A stretch of DNA of 64,000 bases, taken from NCBI GenBank assembly GCA_030446465.1, contig JAUJNI010000004.1, forward strand, positions 1 to 64,000. The letters run 5' to 3'. The position numbers and the translations under genes are program-made. The stretch comes from Actinomycetota bacterium (GTDB lineage Bacteria; Actinomycetota; CADDZG01; WHSQ01). The notes below the pieces were generated by a model, which did not search any database, was not told where the DNA came from, and saw only the letters and a list, made by a program, of their open reading frames with translations. This document shows, piece by piece, positions 51,588 through 60,581 of this stretch (the first letter of the stretch is position 1; each line of letters starts with the position of its first letter).

Positions 51588-51782
51588 CTAGTTGTTGGTG
51601 GCGCCCGGGGCTATCAACAAGTCGTCGAAGCTGCACGTCAATGCGAGTTCGCCGTCGACGAAGACAAGGACATGGCGCAACTCGGGGTTAATGGCAACAT
51701 CTGCGTTCTGCCCGGGTTTCAGGTTGGCGCGCAGGAAGTTGGCGAGATTGGTGGCGAAGGCTTCCGAATCGTCTTCCACCAT
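51588..51782 (-). CDS. Possible small protein, 64 aa
   Basis: An ATG at 51782 opens a frame of 64 codons with protein-like composition (MVEDDSEAFATNLANFLRAN, LRHVLVFVDGELALTCSFDD). No ribosome-binding site is clear and no family known. The 51565-51935 gap otherwise holds nothing I recognise, so this is the only candidate there, and it would read opposite to both neighbours. Confidence 0.35.
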   Translation of the reverse strand: MVEDDSEAFATNLANFLRANLKPGQNADVAINPELRHVLVFVDGELALTCSFDDLLIAPGATNN

Positions 51783-51935
51783 AAGGACGCTAGAGAGACG
51801 CCGCCTACGGCTCTGTGGCGGGCGCAACAGATGGGTAGTCTCCGTCCATGACTTTGACTTGGCGTACCTCTTGCTCCTCGTGTCCCTGGTCGGCCTGCTC
51901 GCCGCATAGCGCGTCCTCCACCTGACCTGGGCGAC

Positions 51936-52457
51936 ATGGACACCTGGAAGGCGATCGACTCGATCCGCGTCGTGCGTGAGTTCGCCGATCGCCCAATAGC
52001 CGAGGACGCGCTGAATCGAATTTTGAATGCCGGCCGACGCGCCGGCAGCTCCAAGAACCTCCAGCGCTGGCGTTTCATCGTAGTGAGGGATCGAGAGCGT
52101 TTGAAGAAGCTGGCGCACGCAGGTCCCTTTGCCGCCCACATCGAGGGAGCGGCTCTGGGCATCGCACTGGTGATGCCCGATCCCTGTGCCGAAGGAGCGC
52201 CATTGTCGGTTGTCTGGGATCTGGGCCGGGCGGCGCAGAACATGGTCCTCGCAGCATGGGAGCTGGGGATCGGCAGCTGCCCGGCGACCGTTTACGACCA
52301 TGCTTACGTTCACGAGCTGTTGCGCATCCCGGACGACCAGCACTGTGAGTATGTGTTGTCGTTGGGCTATCCCGCGGACCCTTCCGTCTTGCAGGCGCCG
52401 AAGCGTCCGGGGGGCCGAGCCTCATTAAGCGAGGTGCTCCACGAGGAGACCTGGTGA
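51936..52457 (+). CDS. Nitroreductase family oxidoreductase
   Basis: A 173-residue FMN-dependent nitroreductase-like protein: IDSIRVVREFADRPIAEDALNRIL (phosphate/FMN-binding Arg), AGSSKNLQRWRFIVVRD, DLGRAAQNMVLAAWELGIGSC and VLSLGYPADP. Cofactor-binding is typical; substrates vary. The first Arg-Ser pattern is present but short. A probable homodimer. ATG 51936. Confidence 0.9.
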   Translation: MDTWKAIDSIRVVREFADRPIAEDALNRILNAGRRAGSSKNLQRWRFIVVRDRERLKKLAHAGPFAAHIEGAALGIALVMPDPCAEGAPLSVVWDLGRAAQNMVLAAWELGIGSCPATVYDHAYVHELLRIPDDQHCEYVLSLGYPADPSVLQAPKRPGGRASLSEVLHEETW

Positions 52458-52491
52458 ACGCCGGTCGTGGCGGAGTAGCGCCGACTGCTGC

Positions 52492-52513
52492 TGATGTATA
52501 GTGACATACATCA
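52492..52513 (+). promoter_or_regulatory. Perfect operator palindrome of the second VapBC pair
   Basis: TGATGTAT (52492-52499) and ATACATCA (52506-52513) are perfect 8-bp arms with a 6-bp spacer. TATAGT (52497-52502) inside it can act as -10. The last base of the right arm is the A of the ATG at 52513. Autorepression would thus cover promoter and start codon, and the mRNA is likely leaderless. Confidence 0.65.
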
Positions 52514-52740
52514 TGAAGCGAACTCAAATCTACCTCGATGACGAGCAGGACCGGCGCCTTCAGAAGCGGGCACGAGCGACAGGGCGAACTAAGTCTGCGC
52601 TGATCCGAGACGCGATCGACGGGCTGTTGAGCCGAGAGAGGAGTCCCTCCGAGCTCGAGAGCGCTCTAGAGGAAACCGCGGGAGCCCTCCCGGACATAAC
52701 GCTGCCGGAGCGCGCCGAATGGGATCGAGGCTATGGCTAG
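52513..52740 (+). CDS. vapB: RHH antitoxin, CopG/VapB type
   Basis: A 75-residue ribbon-helix-helix protein: MKRTQIYLDDEQDRRLQKRA, then TGRTKSALIRDAIDGLLSRE, and an acidic C-terminus (LPDITLPERAEWDRGYG). ATG 52513 overlaps its own operator and no Shine-Dalgarno is present; a GTG at 52501 is a weaker choice. Overlaps VapC by 8 bp. Confidence 0.9.
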   Translation: MKRTQIYLDDEQDRRLQKRARATGRTKSALIRDAIDGLLSRERSPSELESALEETAGALPDITLPERAEWDRGYG

Positions 52741-53080
52741 GGTTTTGTTCGATAGCGACATTTTGATCGATCACCTAAGCGGTTCAGCAGCCATCCCGTC
52801 CGCCTTTGCCGGCTCCTCTTATTCGTCCATCAGCAGAGCGGAACTTTACAGTTGGGAGCACGCCGACGAACGTGTCGTTGATCGCCTTCTGGATCAGTTC
52901 GAAGAGGTCTCAGTCGACCGCGAGATCGCTGAAGAGGCTGGAAGAATCCGACGAGAGACGAGCATCAGGCTCCCGGATGCACTCATTGCGGCCTCGGCCA
53001 TCATGTCGAAACGCCCACTATTAACGCGGAACGTTCGCCACTTCAAGAAGATCAAGCGGCTTCAACTAAGCAGCGAGTAG
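52733..53080 (+). CDS. vapC: VapC PIN-domain toxin, second copy
   Basis: A 115-residue PIN protein with acidic residues in VLFDSDILIDHLSG, ISRAELYSWE, RLPDALIAASAIM and LLTRNVRHFKKI (here Asn replaces the usual last Asp). Cleaves RNA when free from VapB. Short compared with the first VapC (143 aa), and only distantly related to it, so the two modules were acquired separately. Confidence 0.9.
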   Translation: MARVLFDSDILIDHLSGSAAIPSAFAGSSYSSISRAELYSWEHADERVVDRLLDQFEEVSVDREIAEEAGRIRRETSIRLPDALIAASAIMSKRPLLTRNVRHFKKIKRLQLSSE

Positions 53081-53090
53081 CAGCACAGCG

Positions 53091-53504
53091 ATGCGAAAGC
53101 TACTTGCCGAATTCAAGGCGTTTGCTATGGGCGGCAACGTTCTGGAGCTCGCCGTCGCCGTCATACTGGGCCTTGCCTTTAATGCCGTCGTACAGTCGCT
53201 TGTTAATGACGTGCTGATGAACTTCATCGCCGCGGTGTTCGGACGCCCCAGCTTCGATGATCTGGTTTTCAAGGTCGGGGAGGGCACTATTCGCTACGGC
53301 TCTTTCATCAATGCTGTCATCAACTTCTTGCTCGTTGCCCTAGCGCTCTTCGTGGTCGTAAAGGCGTTCAACCGAGCAAGAGAGCTTAGGGGTCAAAAGG
53401 TGCAGCCCCCCACCACTCGCGAATGTCCCTATTGCGTCACCAGCATCCCCGTCAGGGCTCAACGATGCCCGAACTGCACGAGCGAGGTTAAGGGCCCACG
53501 ATAG
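53091..53504 (+). CDS. mscL: Large-conductance mechanosensitive channel with zinc ribbon
   Basis: A 137-residue MscL: TM1 (GNVLELAVAVILGLAFNAVVQSLVNDVLM), the family's GSFINAVINFLLVALALFVVVK TM2 region and a basic linker. The usual C-terminal helix bundle is replaced by a zinc ribbon with CPYC and CPNC pairs (about residues 112-130). Opens under membrane tension to release solutes. ATG 53091 lies 10 bp after VapC; the toxin and channel could share a transcript. Confidence 0.94.
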   Translation: MRKLLAEFKAFAMGGNVLELAVAVILGLAFNAVVQSLVNDVLMNFIAAVFGRPSFDDLVFKVGEGTIRYGSFINAVINFLLVALALFVVVKAFNRARELRGQKVQPPTTRECPYCVTSIPVRAQRCPNCTSEVKGPR

Positions 53505-53514
53505 AACGTACTGC

Positions 53515-54342
53515 CTAGCTTGGCGGGCCGCTCCTTCGCATCCGCTCCGCCAGCTTGACAACTGCGGCGATTAAGTGGGATCCGTCGAGGAGGGCCGGGT
53601 CGTTGTGGTCCGCCTCGATCGCGACGACCGCGGCGTCACCCGGGGCGGCTTCCGCAACCGCCCGGCTTTGCTCCGGAGGCACGATCGAGTCCCCCGTGCC
53701 GTAGACCACGGTCAGCGGGACGTCGACACGGCGTACGTGCTCAATCACTGGATAGTGCTCGCGCAGTAGCGCACTGACGGGCAGAAACGGGTAATGCACG
53801 CTTCCGACGTCGGCGAGATTCGTGAACGGCGACCTGAGCAGGAGGCCCCCGGGAGGGTGCTCGGTCGCCAGCTTCGACACCACTGCGGCGCCGAGACTCT
53901 CGCCGAAGTAGATGAGCTGCTCGGGCTCGACGAGTTCATCCTGGACGAGGAAGCGATACGCGGCACGGACGTCGCGGGCGAGGCCCTCCTCACTTGGATC
54001 ACCGGGGTTGCCGCCATAGCCACGGTAGTCGAACAAAAGCACGGCGAACCCTTCTTCTGCGAGGGCTTCCGCAAGTGGTGCCCGCAGCGACCGGTCGCCT
54101 GCGTTGCCGTTCGCAACAAGAATCGAGAGGCCGTTCGCTCGGCCGCGCGGCGGGACCAACCACGCTCCTAGACTGAGCCCGTCACTCGTCTCGAGCGTCA
54201 CGTCCCGTGCTCCGTTGATCACGTGGTGGGCCCGCGGCACGGGCGCCGCCGAGGGGAAATAGATCAGACGTCGTTGAAAAGCCCAGATCACAGCGATCAA
54301 CACTCCCACCACCACGATCACTACGAGGGCGGCTTGCTTCAC
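53515..54342 (-). CDS. Membrane-anchored alpha/beta hydrolase (BEM46-like)
   Basis: A 275-residue protein: N-terminal TM (ALVVIVVVGVLIAVIWAF), then hydrolase domain with LFDYRGYGGNPGDPSEEGLARD, nucleophile GESLGAAVVSKL, Asp in GTGDSIVPPEQ and His in EADHNDPAL. Matches the Bem46/YfhR-type serine hydrolases. GTG 54342 is preceded by GGGAGGAC; an upstream frame to 54570 lacks support. Convergent with mscL, 10 bp apart. Confidence 0.9.
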   Translation of the reverse strand: MKQAALVVIVVVGVLIAVIWAFQRRLIYFPSAAPVPRAHHVINGARDVTLETSDGLSLGAWLVPPRGRANGLSILVANGNAGDRSLRAPLAEALAEEGFAVLLFDYRGYGGNPGDPSEEGLARDVRAAYRFLVQDELVEPEQLIYFGESLGAAVVSKLATEHPPGGLLLRSPFTNLADVGSVHYPFLPVSALLREHYPVIEHVRRVDVPLTVVYGTGDSIVPPEQSRAVAEAAPGDAAVVAIEADHNDPALLDGSHLIAAVVKLAERMRRSGPPS

Positions 54343-54379
54343 GTGCGTAGTGTCCTCCCGCCGCCGGTGGTCCGGAGGC

Positions 54380-56380
54380 TCAGTCGATGCAATGGCCCGT
54401 CCTGACGACGGCTGCCGATGGCGCCGAGGTCGCATTCGTTTTTTGGTGCGTGTAGCCGGCGAAGACTGACTCTGCGCGCTGGGACGAAACGATGACTCTG
54501 TCCACGCCGTACTTGTCGATGATGGCGCGCAACTCATCTGCGGTGGTGCCCTCGGCCACGAGGACTTCATTTGCAGCGACGCGTTCGGACGGAGGAGGAA
54601 TCCGTTCGTAGATGTCCCCCCAACGCGGGCGGGCCGGAGCGGACAGCGGGAAGTTCAAAGACAGAAAGCGATAACCGGTGTAGGCGAACGCCAGGAGGCC
54701 TCCGTCCTCGGGTCCCGCGACGACACACCGCTCGCCGACGGAAGGCGCCAGTAGGTTGAGTGGCGACCTCTCATCTCCGAGTAGCGACGCGGTCAGAGTT
54801 GGGTCGGGGGGCACCTTCGCCGGGAGAGCGACGCTAGCCAGCAGCGGTGAGGGAACGGCAAGCGCGACCGCGGCCGCAACGACGATGCGGGCCCAGCCCC
54901 GGCTGTTGCGAGCGACGCGGTCGAATACGTACGAGGCACCCAGGGCCGCGAAAAGCACGACGCCCAGATGGACCAGCGGCCAATAGCGATGTTGACGCCC
55001 CAGCGTCGTGAAGCCGGCCCCCAGCAAGCCCGGCAGCGAGCTGGCCAACAACACTCCAACCAGGGGGACGATAACGACGAGCGGCAATATCCGCATCGCC
55101 GCCTCGTGCCTGTGCTCCATCCATGGACCTAAACCTATGAGGGCCAAAGGCGTCACGATCCCCCAGGCACCCAGAACGGCAAGGGGGGTCAGAGTGACCG
55201 GCTCGGCTGCGGTGTTCACGAACCCTCCCAGCCGCACGTAGTTCACCGCGACGGGAACGAGCCACAGCCCCCAGACGGCAAGCGCAGGGATCAGCGTGGC
55301 AAGCGCAGTGCGGATCCTTCCCACATCGATGGAGACGACGCTAGCGGCGATAGTGATCCCGACGCCCACGATGAAGGTCTCTCCTCCCGTGAGCCCGATC
55401 ATTCCGAGGACTGCGCCGGCCCCGAGGAAGTCGGCCGAGCTCTTGCGCCTGAAACCCCGTACCAACATCACCAAGAAGGCGACGGTCAGCGCGAACGCGA
55501 CATCTCGAGGAAACGTTGGAGCGAGGTTGTGAAAAGACACGTTGTAGGACCGCCGAGACAACAGATCGCCCGCGTAGCGCAGTGCTTCCTCGCCACCGTT
55601 CTCGCGAGGATCGAAGACGAAGTCAGGCCGGCTAAGGAGGAGAAATCCGATTCCGCCCGAGAGCGCGCCGAATACGGCAGCGAATGCTCCGGTCGTCACC
55701 CGGCCGCCGAGTTCCCGGCCCAGTGCGTAGAGCGCGAGAACTGCGCCGGTCACCTGCACGACGAGCAAAGGTCCTTGGGCGTGAAAGGCTCTGCCACCGG
55801 CGGTCAGTGAAGCTATGAATGCGACGAGCGCATGGAACAGCCACGGGTAATAGTTCGGGATCGCGCCGCTGAGCGGTCCCGAAGGCGTCGTCTCGCCGTT
55901 CATCAACTCGGCTGCCCACCCCATGTGAACCGTTTGGTCGCCACTGTGGCCGAGGGGGATCATGCGCACGATAGGTGAGCCCCACAGCGCGACGGCCAGC
56001 GCAACGAGTCCCGCGACCAACAAAGCGTCGCGCCGTCCAAAGCGTTGGTGTGACTGTGGTTCGTCCGCCGAGCGTCGCTTGGAGCGTCGCCGAGCGATGA
56101 AGATCTTGCGGACGATCAGCGCACTGCCGAGCGCGGCCGTGCCGGCTCTGATCGCAGAGGGGCTCCCAAAGACGAGACCGCCCGACCCGATGTGAATCAG
56201 GGCGAGAATCAGGACATAGGCCATCAGGCCCGGGAAAGCGAGCCCCAGACGGATGGGGACGCCCGCGCGGTCGCCGAGCAGCGCATCAACCACGAGGTAT
56301 CCCACGGCGAGCAGCACAGCCGCGACGAGGATGCTCTCCAGCCCGGTGGCCAGGGCCGTGTCTAAGGGGAGCTCTGCCAT
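54380..56380 (-). CDS. Polytopic membrane protein, GT-C-like
   Basis: A 666-residue protein with about 12-14 TM helices and a large extracytoplasmic C-terminal domain ending in HQKTNATSAPSAAVVRTGHCID. The loop after TM4 (PLGHSGDQTVHMGWAAELMNGETTPSGPLSGAIPNYYP) resembles GT-C glycosyltransferases of the arabinofuranosyl or DUF6541-like class, but without a clear catalytic Asp pair. It likely handles lipid-linked sugars. Thirty-seven bp upstream of the hydrolase on the same strand. Confidence 0.7.
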   Translation of the reverse strand: MAELPLDTALATGLESILVAAVLLAVGYLVVDALLGDRAGVPIRLGLAFPGLMAYVLILALIHIGSGGLVFGSPSAIRAGTAALGSALIVRKIFIARRRSKRRSADEPQSHQRFGRRDALLVAGLVALAVALWGSPIVRMIPLGHSGDQTVHMGWAAELMNGETTPSGPLSGAIPNYYPWLFHALVAFIASLTAGGRAFHAQGPLLVVQVTGAVLALYALGRELGGRVTTGAFAAVFGALSGGIGFLLLSRPDFVFDPRENGGEEALRYAGDLLSRRSYNVSFHNLAPTFPRDVAFALTVAFLVMLVRGFRRKSSADFLGAGAVLGMIGLTGGETFIVGVGITIAASVVSIDVGRIRTALATLIPALAVWGLWLVPVAVNYVRLGGFVNTAAEPVTLTPLAVLGAWGIVTPLALIGLGPWMEHRHEAAMRILPLVVIVPLVGVLLASSLPGLLGAGFTTLGRQHRYWPLVHLGVVLFAALGASYVFDRVARNSRGWARIVVAAAVALAVPSPLLASVALPAKVPPDPTLTASLLGDERSPLNLLAPSVGERCVVAGPEDGGLLAFAYTGYRFLSLNFPLSAPARPRWGDIYERIPPPSERVAANEVLVAEGTTADELRAIIDKYGVDRVIVSSQRAESVFAGYTHQKTNATSAPSAAVVRTGHCID

Positions 56381-56443
56381 CCCCGCCGGCTTAGCGCAGG
56401 AAATCGAATATTGCTTGGTTCACCATGGCGCGCTACTGGAAGG

Positions 56444-56812
56444 TCACGGTGCGCAGTATGCCCAAGGAGACCAACCCGCGTCCCGGAAGTACGCATGCGC
56501 GGCTCGGGTTTGCTGCCTGCGAGTCCAGCCCCAGTCGTAGGTGCTGCGAGCTCCGGATCCCATCTGGAAGAGACCCCAATACTCTCCATTGCTGCTCTTT
56601 ACCCTGACCCTGAAGCTCGACTCGCAGCTCACGACCTTCTGCGCCTCGTGAGCCTTGTTGCGTCTGTTGAAGACGTCATGAATCACTCTGGCCGTGTGCC
56701 TCGCGCTCTTCCTGCTGACGTCCCGCTTCAGACCGTCCAGCAGATGTGCGTTGGCGGAGGGCGCTGTAACGGCAACCATGGTCAACGCAGCAACAAGAAT
56801 CCTTGTTTTCAT
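56444..56812 (-). CDS. Small secreted lysozyme-like transglycosylase
   Basis: A 122-residue exported protein: signal peptide (RILVAALTMVAVTAPSANA), a short helical spacer, then a minimal goose/SLT-type motif (VVSCESSFRVRVKSSNGEYWGLFQMGSGARSTYDWG, with the catalytic Glu after Cys) and AHAYFRDAGWSPWAYC. Two Cys may pair. ATG 56812 has AGGGG nine bases upstream. The domain is unusually small for a lysozyme. Confidence 0.8.
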   Translation of the reverse strand: MKTRILVAALTMVAVTAPSANAHLLDGLKRDVSRKSARHTARVIHDVFNRRNKAHEAQKVVSCESSFRVRVKSSNGEYWGLFQMGSGARSTYDWGWTRRQQTRAAHAYFRDAGWSPWAYCAP

Positions 56813-56963
56813 AAGAAGTGTCCCCTTAGCTTGGCAGCCGTCGCATGGTAGGCCGCGGGCGCCGCTTACGCAAACGCGCACATGAAACGAAGCAGGTCCG
56901 TTCAGGGGAGCCGGGAAGTATTCTTCAAAATGGAACACGCAGGGTCTCGGCGAGAGGAGTGCA

Positions 56964-57218
56964 ATGTCTCAAGGTTCGCGCGACGTAGAGAGGGTTTACT
57001 CGACTAACGAGGTGGTGGAAAAGCTCCGGCGTCTTGCAGACGCTCTTGAATCGGGTTCACCGTTTCGGATACAGGTAGCCGGTGAGCGCATCTACGTCCC
57101 GGTCCGAGCCGAATTCAGCATCGAGCATGAGCGTGGCAGCGACGAGGAAGAGGTCGAGTTTCAGCTCAAGTGGAACCTGGATGACGAGGAGGCCGGCGAC
57201 ACCGAGACCACTGTGTGA
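56964..57218 (+). CDS. Amphi-Trp domain protein
   Basis: An 84-residue protein: VYSTNEVVEKLRRLADALESG and the beta strand block RIYVPVRAEFSIEHERGS, EVEFQLKWNLDDE, which match the amphi-Trp domain. Function unknown, in bacteria and archaea often beside stress or restriction genes. ATG 56964 follows GAGAGGAG. Confidence 0.85.
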   Translation: MSQGSRDVERVYSTNEVVEKLRRLADALESGSPFRIQVAGERIYVPVRAEFSIEHERGSDEEEVEFQLKWNLDDEEAGDTETTV

Positions 57219-57291
57219 GGTCGTGACACTGATCGAGGGGTGGTCGATCTAAAGCGCCGACCGCGGACTCTGGGACGGAGGAGAGCCGGTT

Positions 57292-57351
57292 ATGTCGTAC
57301 CTGGGTGAGAACGGTGAGGTCAGCGCTGTGTCCGACCAGTGCATGGTTTAA
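57292..57351 (+). other. Possible gene remnant or mini-ORF, 19 codons
   Basis: ATG 57292 has a strong GGAGGAG nine bases upstream but the frame ends after 19 codons (MSYLGENGEVSAVSDQCMV). The opening recalls N-termini of some cupin proteins, so it may be the decayed start of a longer gene. Nothing else is recognised in the 190-bp gap between the amphi-Trp and propeller genes. Confidence 0.3.
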
Positions 57352-57408
57352 CTCCAACAATGTGCAATCCACTCACTTATGGCGGGCGGGTGACTTAGGT
57401 TGCGGCGG

Positions 57409-59029
57409 ATGATTCCGGCAAAGCCATCTTCTCCTGTGAATGCGGCGCGCCCCGGCCGGCCCTGGCTCGCCTACGGCGGTCTCCTTGTTGGTCTGGTAAT
57501 ACTGGCGATTACGCCCGCTGATGTCGAGCCGGGGTTTCGGGCTGAGGCCAGCATCGTGGAGCCGACCGGCGACGACACCCCGGGCGGAGATAGTGGTGGC
57601 CACGGGTCCTCCGGTGCCGAACCTCCCCGGCCCGAACCTCCCCGGCCCGAACCCCCCGGCCCGAACCCCCCGGCCCGAACCCCAGCCCATCAACAGATCA
57701 TTTGAGGGTCTGACCACTTTTCGAGGCAATGCCACCCGCACCTATTACGGCGAGGGGCCGTTGCCAGAGAAGCCGAAGGTGCTGTGGCGTTACCCGGAGA
57801 CCGGAGGGCTGTGCTCCGAGTCCTCTGATGAAGGGGGCACGAAGGTGTGGTGCGGTACCGGCTGGACCGGGCAACCCAACGTGATTGAAAGAAAGAGCGG
57901 GCCGGTGGAGGTCCGCTTCGGGGCCTACGACCGGGGCGTGCACATCCTCAACGGTCGCACCGGGGAGGAGCTCAAGAGCACCTTTTTCACCGGAGATCTC
58001 ATCAAGGGCACGGTGAGCAGTGATCCGGACCGCTATCCGCTCCTCTACACGGGGTCGCGGGACAACTACCTTCGCGTCCTGGCGCTGGATCGGGGACCAA
58101 AGCCGGTGGAGCTGTGGAGCCTTCATGCCGACTCAGCGCCCAACCCTGTCTGGAATGACGACTGGGATGGCAGCCCGTTGATCATCGATGACTACCTGCT
58201 CGAGGGCGGTGAGAACTCCTGGTTCTACGTAGTGAAGTTGAACCGCGGCTACGACGCCGAGGGAAAGGTCACTGTTGCCCCCGAGATCAGGATGCTGGTT
58301 CCGGGATACGACGAGTCCTTGTTTTCTGCAATCGGGGACGACACCGTCTCCATCGAGAATTCCGTGGCCTACAGGAATGGTGTGGTCTACTTCGCAAACT
58401 CCGGGGGCCTGGTGCAGGGGTGGAACATCTCCGATGTGCTCGATGGAGGGGACCGTTATCGACAAGTGTTTCGGTTTTGGACCGGAGACGATACGGACGC
58501 TTCCTTGGTGATCGATGACGAGGGTTACCTCTACGCCGCTTCCGAGTACGAGCGCCTCAACGCGCGCAGCGCCAAGCTCGGGCAGCTTATGAAGCTCGAT
58601 CCGCGTCGACCTAACAAACCTTTGGTGTGGTCTCTCCCGGTCGTGGACGAGGGCATCGTGGGCGGTATTTGGGCGACCCCGGCGCTCTACGGGGATGCTC
58701 TGTTCGTCACTACGAACTCTGGGCGGCTGCTGGCCGTAAACCGAGACAGCGGAAAGATTGCATGGCAGATGGAGTTGGCGGGTCCGACTTGGTCTTCTCC
58801 GGTTGCACTCGACGGAGTATTGGTCGTCGGCGATTGCGACGGTGTGCTCCGCGCCTATGACATCACCCAACCCCTGAAGGGACGGCCGAAGGAGTTGTGG
58901 CAAGTGCAGCTGGACGGCTGCATCGAGTCAACGCCCGCAGTGTGGAAGGGAATGATCTACGTCGGCTCGCGCGGCGGGGGCATCTACGGGATCGGCGACC
59001 CTCTCCGGCGCTCTGCTATTCGAGGATGA
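57409..59029 (+). pseudogene. PQQ-propeller exported protein, frame broken in a repeat
   Basis: The N-terminal TM anchor (WLAYGGLLVGLVILAITPA) and EPPRP-type repeats are in one frame (57409 to about 57655). A PQQ/quinoprotein-like beta-propeller (LTTFRGNATRTYYGEGPLP, VLWRYPETGGLCSESSDEGG, GTKVWCGTGWTGQP, TNSGRLLAVNRDSGKIAWQM) is in another frame to 59029. Two repeat units at about 57649-57675 have C6 runs and are 14 bp where the others are 15 bp. One extra C in each joins both halves into one reading frame as EPPRP repeats followed by EPQPINRSFEG. Sequence error or phase-variable slippage are both possible. Function unknown. Confidence 0.85.
57619..57680 (+). repeat. C-rich 14/15-bp tandem repeat at the frameshift
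   Basis: Units of GAACCTCCCCGGCCC (15 bp, twice) followed by GAACCCCCCGGCCC (14 bp, twice) and a partial unit. The last two differ by loss of one base in the C run, accounting exactly for the frame change between halves of the propeller gene. Confidence 0.9.
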
Positions 59030-59229
59030 GAGGCCCGATCCACCGAGAGGATCGCCTCAACGAAGCTGCGCCGAGTGGGTTTACGTCTGGCATCCGCCAG
59101 TTCGACGCCGACCATAAGTTCGGCCGCTGTGACGGCCGCGATGACCACGTCGTCATCGTCGCTGGCGACCTCTTCTAGGTGAGATCGGCTCCGCTCTGCG
59201 GCGACGAGGACCGTTGTATCGAAGATCAG
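58984..59229 (-). pseudogene. Truncated PIN-domain (VapC) fragment
   Basis: A frame with the first half of a PIN domain (LIFDTTVLVAAERSRSHLEEV, then IAAVTAAELMVGVELADARR) but not the second half with the later acidic residues. It ends inside the 3' end of the convergent propeller gene. No ATG, GTG or TTG occurs at the start. A 28-codon frame upstream at 59232-59318 could be an antitoxin remnant. Best seen as a dead VapC, perhaps cut by rearrangement with the propeller gene. Confidence 0.65.
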
Positions 59230-59394
59230 TCTTACCAGCGGGATTCCTCGAGCGCCAGAGAGTCCCTGATTTGAACAAGCTCGGCGGACCACGATCTGTC
59301 CACGGGGTGCGCCCTCATTGATGTCTTTGATCACTTTTCCCGTAGCACCCGATGCGGAGGCTATCCGCTTCCACCGGATGGCCGAGGGAGCCCA

Positions 59395-60581
59395 TCAGGA
59401 CTTCAACCATAATCGTACGTGACTCGGCTCCATCGTCTCATTGACGACGTCAATCAGGTGCGTTGTCAGGGAATCGATATCGACGTCCTCGCGTACTGTG
59501 GCGCCGAAGACCTCGATCATCTTTCGCGCGTTGTACTTCCGGCGGTTGAACCGGCGGTCGACGGCTTCCTGGATGTACTTTCGAACCGGGCTAAACAGGG
59601 CTGCCACGGTAAGCGTCGCGCCGGCAACGACAACCTCACTGGCTGCAAGGCGATCGCTAACGACCTGCTGCGCTGCAATCACGATTCCGTAGTACGCCAG
59701 CCCCAGAACCCCTGTGACGATTCCGTACACGAGGGTCCGGTTGATAATGACATCGATGTCGTAGAGGCGGTATCGGAGAATGGCGATTCCCACAGCAACA
59801 GGGATGCCACCGAACGCAAGCAGGACGATGACGTTTGTCCACTGGATGAGATACGAGGGCACGATCCCCAGCTGCGGGATGACAACACTGACCACCAGTA
59901 CAGTCACAGCGTAGACGAACCACTTGAGTTGCTGTCGTTCCTCGCCGCTCGACCGCTTTAGCCGCAAAGGACGGCGATCCCGGCGGCGAGGGCGGTCAGA
60001 AGCGCTAAGAGGAATGAGGCTCCGAGCACGACTGCGAGCCATCCGTCACCGAAGCCCTCCGGCCCATTGAAGCTGTGGAGGTCCTCCACTCCTGGGGGAG
60101 CCGTGAGCCAGGCTGCTGCCACAGCGAGCGCCAAACTGTTCAGAGCCGTGACCCACGCAACGGGCCTCCACCTCCGCGAGGGCAGTCTCCCGGTGGGAAA
60201 GATGAGCATGACGAATGTCGTGATGCCTCCTGCGGCAGGAAGCCAGGAGCCCAGCCACGCCATTACCTCTCCTGCAGGGAGCGTGCCTGGGGCCGACACC
60301 AACGCTCGGATTGCGTAGTCCTGGGTGAAGATCGACAGAACCAGACCGAACCCGACGGCGCAGAACAGCCACCCCACGCAGTTATCGGGTACTCGGGAGG
60401 TCACAAGCGCGCCGACCGTCGCAGCCACCACCCCGAGCACGGCCATCTGACCTGGCAACCCTATGGAATCCGCACTTGTAACGGCGCGGTTCAGAAACGC
60501 CAGTACGAGATCCGCGACCGCCAGAATCACACTCGAGGCCCACAGGGCCCAAACGGCTCGCGATGAGGTCGGGAGGCCCAT
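59395..60581 (-). pseudogene. Integral membrane sensor-like protein, single-base frameshift
   Basis: Two frames make one protein. The first (start 60581) holds six to seven TM helices (VWALWASSVILAVADLVLAF, AVLGVVAATVGALV, and so on). The second (ending 59395) continues at RLKRSSGEERQQLKWFVYAVT with three more TM helices, RLYDIDVIINRTLVYGIV and VDRRFNRRKYNARKMIEVFG. The break is at 59966-59968, an AAA run (TTT in the coding sense); one more T restores a continuous frame. The architecture is that of a histidine-kinase N-terminal sensor without kinase, common in actinobacteria. No kinase gene follows. Confidence 0.8.

Noticed and set aside
51592-51909. A 105-codon plus-strand frame with a hydrophobic end
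   Set aside because: No start signal, composition random except for a short Leu/Val stretch, and overlaps a more plausible minus-strand frame.
57619-57680. Small CRISPR or minisatellite
   Set aside because: Directly adjacent coding repeats of 14-15 bp; explained as Pro-rich linker.
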